Assembly: GCA_003611745.1 (NCBI GenBank)
Contig: RAYF01000048.1
Coordinates: 1 to 47,917 of the forward strand
Origin: a bacterium D16-36
GTDB lineage: Bacteria > Bacillota > Clostridia > Lachnospirales > Lachnospiraceae
Reading direction: 5' to 3'
DNA: 47,917 nt
The notes beneath the pieces are model-generated. The model did no database searches and was not told where the DNA came from. It worked only from the letters and a program-made list of their open reading frames with translations. The position numbers were made by a program, and so were the translations under genes. Every line of letters begins with the position of its first letter. Positions within the stretch are counted from its first letter, which is position 1. Below, piece by piece: positions 1-7,652 of the stretch.

Positions 1-8
1 CATACAAA

Positions 9-37
9 ATCGGCAGCTTTGAAAACTGCCGATAAGG
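9..37 (-). terminator. Possible minus-strand terminator hairpin
   Basis: An 8-bp perfect inverted repeat (ATCGGCAG / CTGCCGAT) encloses a 9-nt loop. Read on the minus strand it is followed by a short T-rich stretch (TTTTGT), so it may end minus-strand transcripts entering from the right. The T-run is weak. Confidence 0.4.
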
Positions 38-117
38 AAAAATTAAAAATTTACACATTTTACTTGACAAACCCAAAATCCTTTTAAGAAAATTCATTAT
101 ATGTAACATCCATAGAC

Positions 118-160
118 AAAAAAATAAGGTATACCAGCTTGTGATACGCCTTATTTTTTA
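118..160 (-). terminator. Terminator after the Rpn-like gene
   Basis: A long hairpin with an 11-bp outer stem (AAAAAATAAGG / CCTTATTTTTT) lies about 85 bases beyond the stop of the minus-strand Rpn-like gene. T-runs flank it on both strands, so it can act in both directions, but the gene order makes the minus strand the natural user. Confidence 0.65.
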
Positions 161-243
161 CAAATATACAACAGTCTCCCATGCTGCATTTTTTGATACA
201 AAATAATCAAATAAGCAAATTTCCCAGATGTTTGAGGGGCATT

Positions 244-1149
244 TTAAAGATATTCTGTGGTTTCTGTTTCAGATAAGTGATACTGTTTCATGATTGCTGA
301 CTTGATTTCATTATCATCATGCCCTAAATCTCTGAGAACATCCACCAGCCCCCTAATGCCCTCTTTAATGCCCTCTTTAATGCCCTCTTTAATGCCCTCT
401 TGAATACACTCTTTTTTTACCCTAATTTCAATCTGTTTTTCACGTTCCAGCAGAACCGGCTCCATTATTTCAAGCAATGCCTGACTCATATTACCATCTC
501 CTCTCAGATTTTCTACTAACTGCTTATTCGCTTTTACACTCACTTCCAGTACGGAATCAGCAAGCTCCCTGTCAAACTTCTCCTCCAGCTTGCTGATTTT
601 TCTGAACAGCCTGCGCATATCCTCTTCTTCCGCATTGTCCGATAAAGGTTTAAGCCATGCATGCAGTTCCCCTTCCAGCTCCCTTGTGACAATCACCTGT
701 GTGGGGAAAAGCACCTCCTCTGTAATGTAGTATATCCCGTTATGGGGATTTGAAACGGCAGTCCCATGTTCCTTAAAATACCGGAACAGCCTCTCCGGTT
801 TTGCTTCCCTGATAAGGGATACGGTAATGTCATCCGCTTTTATGGCATCCACCGTTTTCCCATAAGCTTTATAAAGACCTGCATATGCCTCCGTTTTATA
901 AAAGGTGTCTATATCCAGATGGTCTTTTGGCGATTTGTACTCTATGATGTTATGTCCTTTGAAAAGCTTCCCGATTTCATTCTCCACCATGACGGCTGCA
1001 TTTTTTTTGATAACCAGCAGGTCAATTTCCAGCGGTTTTGTGTTCAGGTTGTGTTCCTTTTCAAAGACAAGGTTTCCCCAGCTCTTCTTCAGTTCCAGCA
1101 TCAGGGCTGCTGTAAATGCGGGATGCCACTGTTTTTTTGTGTCTTCCAT
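244..1149 (-). CDS. Rpn-like PD-(D/E)XK nuclease family protein
   Basis: Encodes 301 aa. The N-terminal half fits the PD-(D/E)XK fold of the Rpn / transposase_31-like family: D43 in EIDLLVIKK, then IIEYKSPKD with the E70-x-K72 pair. The C-terminal part has four EGIK/EGIR tandem units (about residues 248 to 262), the low-complexity tail typical of this family in Clostridia. Family members are DNA endonucleases thought to promote recombination or act in phage defence; activity here is inferred. A terminator hairpin follows at 118-160. It is the last gene of a minus-strand run of recombination genes but may have its own promoter, since about 70 bases separate it from the gene upstream. Family assignment is fairly secure; the biological role is not. 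Confidence 0.75.
   Translation of the reverse strand: MEDTKKQWHPAFTAALMLELKKSWGNLVFEKEHNLNTKPLEIDLLVIKKNAAVMVENEIGKLFKGHNIIEYKSPKDHLDIDTFYKTEAYAGLYKAYGKTVDAIKADDITVSLIREAKPERLFRYFKEHGTAVSNPHNGIYYITEEVLFPTQVIVTRELEGELHAWLKPLSDNAEEEDMRRLFRKISKLEEKFDRELADSVLEVSVKANKQLVENLRGDGNMSQALLEIMEPVLLEREKQIEIRVKKECIQEGIKEGIKEGIKEGIRGLVDVLRDLGHDDNEIKSAIMKQYHLSETETTEYL
354..405 (-). repeat. 12-bp tandem repeat coding EGIK units
   Basis: About four copies of a 12-nt unit (ttaatgccctct on the plus strand) lie inside the C-terminal coding part of the Rpn-like gene. The copies are nearly identical at the DNA level, so unit number can change by slippage without breaking the frame. Confidence 0.9.
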
Positions 1150-1220
1150 TCCGTTTCGTACCTCTTTCTTTACGTAATTCCATTATAACACATTGCATCT
1201 TTTTTACAACCGGTCTGCCT

Positions 1221-1574
1221 TCAGTCCGGCTTCCCTGCATTCACCTGTATGTCAGCATATTTATCCAGTATCTCATCAATCTGTTCCCATGTGTCAGCCC
1301 CTAGATATTCATATTTCTGATATGTATCCCACAGCCCTTCCAGAATACTGCCACCCTGTACGGCAGCATCAAGGAATTCCCTGCTGATTTCCCTATTGTA
1401 CTGAAAATATTCATGGATGCATTCAAAGAAGCAGATTTTCTTGCAGGCATCGTATATTTCTCCTGCAGGCCTGGAAAGCATCCTGCACCGGAATGCACTA
1501 TATTCTGCTCCGGCTTTTTCCAGCATTCTCTTTTCCTTTTCTGGCTGTTCCCTGCGTTTCATTAACATTCTCAC
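1221..1574 (-). CDS. Hypothetical protein, accessory island
   Basis: Encodes 117 aa with no signal peptide or membrane segment. It is acidic and probably helical in its second half (tyrosine-rich, with EYFQYNREISREFLDAAVQ and KYEYLGADTWEQIDEILDK). It has some resemblance to small phage/plasmid proteins such as the DUF3848 group, but I cannot assign it. It lies about 40 bases downstream of the annealing-protein gene on the same strand, so it is probably in that operon. An alternative is an accessory or anti-restriction protein of the mobile element. The start is uncertain because several in-frame Met codons sit near the N terminus. Confidence 0.55.
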   Translation of the reverse strand: MRMLMKRREQPEKEKRMLEKAGAEYSAFRCRMLSRPAGEIYDACKKICFFECIHEYFQYNREISREFLDAAVQGGSILEGLWDTYQKYEYLGADTWEQIDEILDKYADIQVNAGKPD

Positions 1575-1613
1575 ACCTCTTCCCGTATAAAATTCTGCCT
1601 GTGGATACTGTAC

Positions 1614-2363
1614 TTATGCAGCATCTTTAGGCTTTGTCTTTGCAAGCGCGCTCATTACTTTCCGGCAGACCTCGCCGGACATCTGCTCCGGGTCTTCAAT
1701 CCGGTACCTTTCCTTTACTGCATCCATACTGACACCAGTTCTCTGCAGTTCCTTTTCAAGGTTTTCCATCTGCATGGATGAAACATGCTGCTGTCCGGCG
1801 TCTTTCCTTGTTTTTCCAGCCTGTTTCCAGCCTGCAGTTCTTGGCTTTAACTCATATACCGTCTGGCTTTGCCCGTCTTTTATCACAAGTTCCGTGATTT
1901 CACGTTCTGCATTATATTCAATAGAACTTACCGTAAAGCGTTCATTGCAGCAGTACTTTTTCCCCTTCTTCTGTATCTCCGTTTTTGATGCAGGCACCCA
2001 GATAAACGGTGCGGAATACAGTTCCCTTCCAATCCCCCAGTTGAAGCATGCACGCTTGAAGGAATCAGAAGCCTGTGACTTCTCCTTCTGCTGTTCCCCG
2101 TTCGTGCCGACATCCTGCTTGGCTACCCATTCCCCTGTTTCCTTATTGTAAATTTCTACTGTGCAGTACAGTTTGTCATTGATACACTGATGGCTTCTTT
2201 TCCAGCCAAAGATACCAAAAGTTTCGTCCAGAATCCTCTGGTCAACCCTTGCATCCTTATACAGAAGCAGGCTCAGTCCTTTTTCACTGACCAGCGAAGC
2301 CCTGCACTCAATCTCATCAGCCCTTAGCAGGCGGATTATGTTATTCCCTGTTTTATTTCCCAT
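1614..2363 (-). CDS. Rad52/DdrA-type single-strand annealing protein
   Basis: Encodes 249 aa from the ATG at 2363. This start is chosen because AAAGGAAGG lies five bases upstream; the open frame runs further to 2522 but that extension has no such site. The core shows the Rad52/Rad22-DdrA pattern of phage and plasmid annealing proteins: LYKDARVDQRILDETFG, then GWKRSHQCIND, VEIYNKETGEW and QASDSFKRACFNWGIGRELY. Such proteins pair single strands made by an exonuclease. The adjacent upstream gene encodes a YqaJ-type exonuclease domain, the usual partner. The C-terminal ~90 residues are basic and poorly conserved. The role in double-strand break annealing during element replication or transfer is inferred from family and context. 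Confidence 0.75.
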   Translation of the reverse strand: MGNKTGNNIIRLLRADEIECRASLVSEKGLSLLLYKDARVDQRILDETFGIFGWKRSHQCINDKLYCTVEIYNKETGEWVAKQDVGTNGEQQKEKSQASDSFKRACFNWGIGRELYSAPFIWVPASKTEIQKKGKKYCCNERFTVSSIEYNAEREITELVIKDGQSQTVYELKPRTAGWKQAGKTRKDAGQQHVSSMQMENLEKELQRTGVSMDAVKERYRIEDPEQMSGEVCRKVMSALAKTKPKDAA

Positions 2364-2531
2364 AACTGCCTTCCTTTCTGGAAAAGGCATGGAAAAGCCG
2401 CTGTTTTTTCTGTCGGTGTCCTCCATGCCTTTATTCTGCTTTTTATAATGTTTCAAAAATCTTCTTAATGAAGCATTCCAGCCGGAACCTGTATGCTCCC
2501 GAACCCTTATAAGTTGGTACACTTTCCTGCC

Positions 2532-4178
2532 TTATGCTGCCTTAATCTGAAAACGTCTTGAAGAAAAAATCTTCGCATAGTTGTTATACAGCTCCGGCTC
2601 GTCCTCCTTAAAACGCTTAGTGTCAAACCTCGCCGTATCAACATTGCTCCATGATATCCGGTATTTTCCACTGGCGGCAAGCTCGTGTTCCTTCATCTGT
2701 AGTTTCACCTCCTGCTCAATCCGACTCTGCTCTTTCTTAAGCTCTTCTATCTGCGAAAGAATCCCTTCCCTCCAGCTTAATTTTTCCTCAAGCCCATGCA
2801 GCTCCATGGCACTCCCTTTCCGTGCTGTATGGTAGTACTGCTGCAATGCTTCATTACAGGATTCAGATCCGTCTGGTTCCGGCATCTTCCCCGCTGCAAC
2901 ATGGCCCAGCCAGAAATTTTTCTCTGTCTCAATAAGCTGCCGGATTAGTTCGTCGTCCCATTCCAGCTTATAATACACAAAATCCACCCCGAGGATGACC
3001 GCCGCTATGTACCATGCTTTCTTTCCTGTAACCGCCATGTAATGGTAACACTGTACCACATAATGCAGCGGGATTTTACCGCCCTTCCATTTGTCCGCGT
3101 TATAGGCATTTGCGGTCTTACATTCCAGCCCTGCATCCTCCCCGGTAACAAGGCGGTCCACATCCGCTATCATGAACGGGTATTTTTCATGGCAGTACAT
3201 GAAATTTGAGCGGCGCACTTTTTTTCCTGTGGCTTCCATAAACCTGTGTGCTACATAACCCTCCAAGTCATGCCCCTGCCTGACGGCTTCGTTATCCGTC
3301 CCCTCTGTATGCTGGCTGGTTTTATCCCGGACTATTCCCTGCAGTTCCTGCGGCGTTATGGATTTATCCGCCGGGAACAGCAGCGCTTCATGCAGCGATG
3401 AGGGAAGGATATACAGGTCCTTCCCTGCAGAAGCTGCAAAATCCTTCAGTGCCTCTGGGTATAATACCACGGAAAAACCGTTTATCCCTTTTGTGTTGGT
3501 CATGATGTATGGGCCTTCCTGCCATGCCCCCTCCTGCCTGTCTTCTGCGGCAGCCTGCAGTTCCGCCATGCCGCCTGCCCCTGCATCCCTTAAGATATCT
3601 GCCATTACGGATGCAAGGTGCAGCACTTTTGGCGGGAACAATAACGGCGTATTCCTTTCCGCCTGCCCTTTCACCTCCGCTGCCGGGACTCCCCATGATT
3701 CCAGCAGGCGGTTCTGTACCGGCACCGAGCCGATCCCATCCCCATCCTCCCTGATTAGGATGTAGACCACCATGGACAGGTCGAGCACCCCGAAATGCAG
3801 CACATCTTTCAGGAACGCCCCGTTTTTCCCCGTATTCAGCAGGCGGAAATAAAGCCTGCCCTTTATATTTTCATATTGCGTGATATCCCCAAGGCTGTCT
3901 GCAAGCTCTTCCATGCCGGGGGCCTGTGCATGGTACATGGCCACAATGTCCCCTGCAGCCTCTTCCACTTCCCTGCCTGCCCTGTGCTCCCGGAACAGAG
4001 GCGGCAGGTAGAAATTCGGGCCAGCTTTTGCCTTCCCGCCGCTCTGGAACACAGTCAGTGCATCCATTACCCCGGCATTGGCCTTTGCTATCTGGTGGAT
4101 CTCCGTTTCATACCCCTCCCCCAGCTTTTCAGCCACTTTTTCCCTGAGCTCTTCCATAAATTCCGTATAACTTTCCAT
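2532..4178 (-). CDS. DUF5688-YqaJ fusion protein (recombination exonuclease domain)
   Basis: Encodes 548 aa from the ATG at 4178, which has GGAGGG about 10 bases upstream. Residues 1 to about 285 match DUF5688: QIAKANAGVMDALTVF, FRLLNTGKNGAFLKDV, then GFSVVLYPEAL and ILPSSLHEALLFP. From about residue 286 the sequence becomes a YqaJ/lambda-exonuclease domain: RQGHDLEGYVAHRF, MIADVDR, LECKT and VVQCYHYMAVTGKKAWYIA. The catalytic D341 and E352-x-K354 are present, but the usual YqaJ N terminus (the GGSD/P region) is absent. The C terminus has a coiled-coil stretch (about 460 to 500). The join falls near 3,323 and looks like an in-frame deletion that merged two neighbouring genes. An annealing protein follows, completing an exonuclease-annealase pair. 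Nuclease activity is uncertain because the start of the fold is missing. Confidence 0.8.
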   Translation of the reverse strand: MESYTEFMEELREKVAEKLGEGYETEIHQIAKANAGVMDALTVFQSGGKAKAGPNFYLPPLFREHRAGREVEEAAGDIVAMYHAQAPGMEELADSLGDITQYENIKGRLYFRLLNTGKNGAFLKDVLHFGVLDLSMVVYILIREDGDGIGSVPVQNRLLESWGVPAAEVKGQAERNTPLLFPPKVLHLASVMADILRDAGAGGMAELQAAAEDRQEGAWQEGPYIMTNTKGINGFSVVLYPEALKDFAASAGKDLYILPSSLHEALLFPADKSITPQELQGIVRDKTSQHTEGTDNEAVRQGHDLEGYVAHRFMEATGKKVRRSNFMYCHEKYPFMIADVDRLVTGEDAGLECKTANAYNADKWKGGKIPLHYVVQCYHYMAVTGKKAWYIAAVILGVDFVYYKLEWDDELIRQLIETEKNFWLGHVAAGKMPEPDGSESCNEALQQYYHTARKGSAMELHGLEEKLSWREGILSQIEELKKEQSRIEQEVKLQMKEHELAASGKYRISWSNVDTARFDTKRFKEDEPELYNNYAKIFSSRRFQIKAA

Positions 4179-4312
4179 AATCTTCTTCCCTCCATCCTGA
4201 AAAGTAGCCGCCGCACTAAGCACAGCGGATACAGGATATAGTTTCCTTTACAGCTGCAGCCTGCCATATCCTGCAACGCTTTCACTTTGTGCGGCAGCCC
4301 CTGAAATAATAT

Positions 4313-4714
4313 TTATGCCGCCAGCATCCGGTATGCTTTGTCAATCAGCGGGTTCCCCTCCATAGTCTTAAGGAACAGGTTCTCCTTATACCCTGCCGTT
4401 TCCCGGAGCGGCTTTGCATGGGTGGCAAAATCCGACACCGCATTGATGAAGCGGTAGCCGTTCTTCCCGACATCTTTCAGGTCAGGCGCATGGTTGTAAC
4501 GGTTCCGTAAATCATCCCTCTGCCGCATGACATTTGCGTAAAATCCCGGCACGCTGCCCCAGTCCTCCGTGTAGATCTTTTTCTGCACCACGTCCCAGCC
4601 AAGCCCTGCAGCGGCAATGGCTTCCTCTGAAGACAACGCTTCCTCAACGTTTGTCCCCAGCCCGTGCCATGGTGTCTCCCTGACATAAAATATGCTCTCC
4701 ACTTCTGCACTCAC
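4313..4714 (-). CDS. DUF932 protein with the central part deleted
   Basis: Encodes 133 aa from a GTG at 4714, chosen because GGGGGG lies eight bases upstream and MSAEVESIFYVRETPWHGLG is the normal DUF932 N terminus. Residues 1 to about 62 match the family start; residues 63 to 133 match its extreme C terminus (RYNHAPDLKDVGKNGYRF, INAVSDFATHAKPLRE, FLKTMEGNPLIDKAY). Normal members are about 300 to 350 aa, so roughly 200 residues are missing, in frame. DUF932 proteins are found with phage/plasmid recombination genes; their function is unknown. The GTG overlaps the stop of the small gene upstream (GTGA), which suggests translational coupling. The product is probably non-functional. Confidence 0.75.
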   Translation of the reverse strand: MSAEVESIFYVRETPWHGLGTNVEEALSSEEAIAAAGLGWDVVQKKIYTEDWGSVPGFYANVMRQRDDLRNRYNHAPDLKDVGKNGYRFINAVSDFATHAKPLRETAGYKENLFLKTMEGNPLIDKAYRMLAA

Positions 4715-4839
4715 TGTTTCGTCCCCCCTTTCGCTTTCGTTAGGATCTCCATAAAGCTGATCAATGCCACCATGCCGGAAAACAAGAACTTCACGGTTCT
4801 GACAGCCAGCTTCCAGAATAAATATTTTGCTGTTTTCAT
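4711..4839 (-). CDS. Small membrane-type protein, 42 aa
   Basis: A 42-codon frame starts at an ATG at 4839, preceded by GGAGGG at good spacing (ggctgtacag between), and its TGA overlaps the GTG start of the DUF932 gene. The peptide begins MKTAKYLFWKLAVRTVKF and continues with a hydrophobic run around LFSGMVALISFM, then a basic tail, consistent with one membrane helix. I do not recognise a family. The overlap and the ribosome binding site are the main support. It would be the first gene of the minus-strand recombination operon. Confidence 0.55.
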   Translation of the reverse strand: MKTAKYLFWKLAVRTVKFLFSGMVALISFMEILTKAKGGTKQ

Positions 4840-4922
4840 CTGTACAGCCCTCCTTTGGTTTGATTGTTAATAGTATCCAGAGGATAATGTATAAACAGGA
4901 GTGCTCTGTATGCGGTTTTGGG

Positions 4923-4960
4923 CAAAAAAAGAAAAGGCTCCTGTTCAGAACCTTTTCTTT
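4923..4960 (-). terminator. Minus-strand terminator hairpin
   Basis: An AGAAAAGG / CCTTTTCT inverted repeat (8 bp, 13-nt loop) is followed on the minus strand by a run of seven T. It would stop transcripts coming from the YARHG gene before they enter the recombination operon. Confidence 0.55.
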
Positions 4961-5130
4961 ACTATATGTGCCGAGCATGGCATTAATCTAACTGATGAAA
5001 GTCCAGCCACAGATATTTAGCGCCAAGTGCAGCGAATCACAAATTGATATCAGTAATGGTAGCCTTCCAAAAAAACTATAAGATGAATTAATAATTTATT
5101 ATATTATTTGATTTCATATTGTTTGATTTT

Positions 5131-5751
5131 TTATATATTTCTTTTTTCGTACTTATTAAGAATACTTTCGTCAAAATTTTCTGGTGCAATTGTTCCATCA
5201 TACCATGATGTAGATTCAAAATATTCCTGCAATCCCTCATCGTTGAAACATCTACCATGTCTTGCGTAGATTTCATTCCTTGCCACACGTAAAGTATCAA
5301 TATCACATGCTGCAAGTTCCGAATCTGTTAAAAATCTTCTATTACTGTCAAAAAATATGTACTCTTCTGTCACTCCGATCATAGATTCACTATCACTTTC
5401 TATACTGTCTTCTTTTAAATCATCAGTATATCCATTCTCAGCGGAACTCATAGGATCATAATCACTACTTAAAGAGGGTTCTGATAAATCTCTTGCATCT
5501 TCCTTGTGAAATTGTTCTTGTACTTGCTGGGATGTTTTTTTCTCGGAAGCCGGCAATTCCCACAATCCAACTTTATTAGCGATAAAAACTAATACTATAC
5601 CTACCCCCAACACACACATTATATAATTAACTATTTTTTTGCTTCCTGCATTCTCCCCAAAGTATATGTTTCTTTTATATATTAAATTATATAAATAACC
5701 TCCACCAACAAACGCAATAATTACAACTACTGCTTGAACTATCATTTGCAT
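5131..5751 (-). CDS. YARHG-domain membrane protein
   Basis: Encodes 206 aa. Two hydrophobic segments at about residues 4-24 and 41-60 anchor it in the membrane. An acidic Ser/Asp/Glu-rich linker follows (about 65 to 130), then a C-terminal YARHG domain: LTDSELAACDIDTLRVARNE directly followed by IYARHGRCF, and GLQEYFESTSWYDG. YARHG domains are extracytoplasmic modules of unknown function in Firmicutes membrane proteins. The gene stands alone on the minus strand, with a degraded region upstream and a terminator downstream. Codon use is AT-rich, unlike the GC-richer recombination genes next to it, which supports a mosaic origin. Confidence 0.8.
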   Translation of the reverse strand: MQMIVQAVVVIIAFVGGGYLYNLIYKRNIYFGENAGSKKIVNYIMCVLGVGIVLVFIANKVGLWELPASEKKTSQQVQEQFHKEDARDLSEPSLSSDYDPMSSAENGYTDDLKEDSIESDSESMIGVTEEYIFFDSNRRFLTDSELAACDIDTLRVARNEIYARHGRCFNDEGLQEYFESTSWYDGTIAPENFDESILNKYEKRNI

Positions 5752-6471
5752 ACTGCTTTCTCCTTTCCATTACTCATGCATAGTTAAAATTTTCTCCTAC
5801 ATTTATTTTTATATAGAAAACTTAATAACCATAAATGAGCAAATTTGAAAATTGCACAATTATGCTATCAAGTCCAATAACTTATCTAAGGGATAAAGTT
5901 TTGTACCACACTGATAGATATACGTGATTCGTTCCCTTTGGATTTCCTCCTGCAGACAGGCATAGCCATCATTCCTTCCATCTCCGGTTCATCTTCAAGC
6001 TATTCACTATTATTTAAATATGTTCTTTCCTGAAAGATGCATAGTACTGATTATTCAACACATCCAGATAATTATATGATCCTTTTATTTTGCTATTGTT
6101 AGAAATAATACTAGTGTCAAATAGCTCATCAGTAGAATCTCTGAAAAACGATATTTAATAATATTCATATTCTAGCTCAATCTGCTTTTTAAAATGATAA
6201 AACTATAATTTGATATTGTTGCAAGATTTCCAAATAAATTGACGGCAATGTCTCTTTGTACTCTGGTTGCTGGAGCATCCCGCCGCATATCAATGGTTAC
6301 CCCGAGGATTCCCAAAACCTCGCTGGCAACCTCCAAATTTTTACCGTTTTCAAATGTCAGACGGTATGAATTATTGAATTAATTTTATCTATCCAATATG
6401 TATCCTATTATAAAACATCATTCCCATTTGCTTGCCAGCAATAAATTTGCCTCTATTAATAAGAAAAAAAT
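5752..6471 (-). pseudogene. Degraded region with fragments of minus-strand genes
   Basis: No intact gene is visible in these 720 bases. Two minus-strand stretches still read as protein: one near 6,230-6,365 (RLTFENGKNLEVASEVLGIL, then GVTIDMRRDAPATRVQRDIA) and one near 5,868-5,985 (NDGYACLQEEIQRERITYIY, then QCGTKLYPLDKLLDL and a stop). Stops and frame changes separate them. I do not recognise the parent family. The plus-strand frame at 6398-6616 is taken as chance in AT-rich DNA. Confidence 0.45.
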
Positions 6472-7431
6472 TTATAATACGGCTTTAATTGCATCAAATA
6501 TTTTTATTATTTTGTTAGTATCTCCGATAGCCATAATAAATCCTCTGTTTTCAATTTTAAAATTCAGCAAAGTCTTTCTATATGAAATTGTTTTAAATGT
6601 TTCCCATGATATATAGAATTTTCTGTTGTTATCGTCACAACCATAAATACCCGTAGAACATATAGAAAACCCCTGTTTACAACTGCCAAAAGTAGTTGTA
6701 TCATATATTAAATATACTTCCTCTCCAACATCAATAACAAAATTTACAACAGCCTTATAATACTTTTTAGAATTTTTTTCATTTAATGGATTTCCAATCT
6801 CTGCATATGGTGAATTCCATAAATGCTGCTCACAAATTGCCCCTATATTGTATAACGATATTTCCTGCTTTTTATTAACATATTCAGGATGGTAATAACT
6901 GTAAACTTCATCAAAAAATTTTAAAAATGTTATCTGAAAATGTTTTACATCACGGATACTTGTTAAATATATTTCCCTGCTTCTTTTTCCGTCATCAGTC
7001 ATTATATACATAACATCTGCAAGCATACTCTTATCCATAATAAAACTTTTTATTTTTTTTAATGCATAACGTTTAATTCTTTGTCCTTCTCCAACAATAA
7101 ATTCTTTTTCGGTCAATAAAAATCCCATTTCTCCTTTTCCACAATAATCAAAAAACATAAGCATTCTATCTTTACCTATATAATCCTCCATTTCTTCTTC
7201 TTGAATCCCATCTTCATCTGAAATCATTAAATAATCACCATAGTCATCATTAGGAGAAAAATATTTACTAAAAATAGAGGTTATGATGTTTTCCTTTTGC
7301 GTAACAACTTGAAAAGTACTAATTGTTTCTTGCTCTATAACACTATTAATTTCTGGTAACTTACTGCCACAATAAGGACAAAAAGAAGATTCCTTTATTT
7401 TTATTTCATTTCCACAATTTATGCAAAACAT
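6472..7431 (-). CDS. Zinc-ribbon protein with a C-terminal domain of unknown function
   Basis: Encodes 319 aa from the ATG at 7431, with GGAGG five bases upstream; a TTG four codons earlier is less likely because it overlaps that site. Residues 1-25 form a zinc ribbon (MFCINCGNEI, then FCPYCGSKLP; two CxxC pairs). After a linker come a region rich in acidic residues (about 65-80) and a long mixed alpha/beta part with ILTSIRDVKHF-like features; the last ~100 residues (YLIYDTTTFGSCKQGF, KFYISWETFKTISYRKTLLN) look like a PH-like or GRAM-like beta barrel, though this is a guess from pattern. No membrane segment is obvious. It is related in layout to the next zinc-ribbon gene upstream (7653-9410), suggesting a shared local system. 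Confidence 0.65.
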   Translation of the reverse strand: MFCINCGNEIKIKESSFCPYCGSKLPEINSVIEQETISTFQVVTQKENIITSIFSKYFSPNDDYGDYLMISDEDGIQEEEMEDYIGKDRMLMFFDYCGKGEMGFLLTEKEFIVGEGQRIKRYALKKIKSFIMDKSMLADVMYIMTDDGKRSREIYLTSIRDVKHFQITFLKFFDEVYSYYHPEYVNKKQEISLYNIGAICEQHLWNSPYAEIGNPLNEKNSKKYYKAVVNFVIDVGEEVYLIYDTTTFGSCKQGFSICSTGIYGCDDNNRKFYISWETFKTISYRKTLLNFKIENRGFIMAIGDTNKIIKIFDAIKAVL

Positions 7432-7652
7432 AATATCCTCCAAATTTTTAATTGTATATATAGTAAAACTTATATATATCTATTCCCATTAAGCAATTTA
7501 TAGTTTCTTCAATTTTGGATTCCAGTCTTTTTTCTAAGAAAATGACATAAATCACATCACAAAAATTATTATATATATCCTGAGAAATATGATTATATAA
7601 CAAGAAATTCATTTATAAAAATATAAAGTGATGTTAGGATGTAATATATTCA

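Noticed and set aside
354-405. CRISPR-like array from the 12-nt repeats
   Set aside because: Units are adjacent without spacers and lie in frame inside a coding region.
4715-4978. Long N-terminal extension of the DUF932 frame
   Set aside because: The extension has no conserved residues and overlaps the 42-aa gene in another frame; the GTG at 4714 with GGGGGG upstream matches the family start.
6398-6616. 72-codon plus-strand frame
   Set aside because: It overlaps the 3' end of the well-supported zinc-ribbon gene and lies in AT-rich DNA; no start signal.
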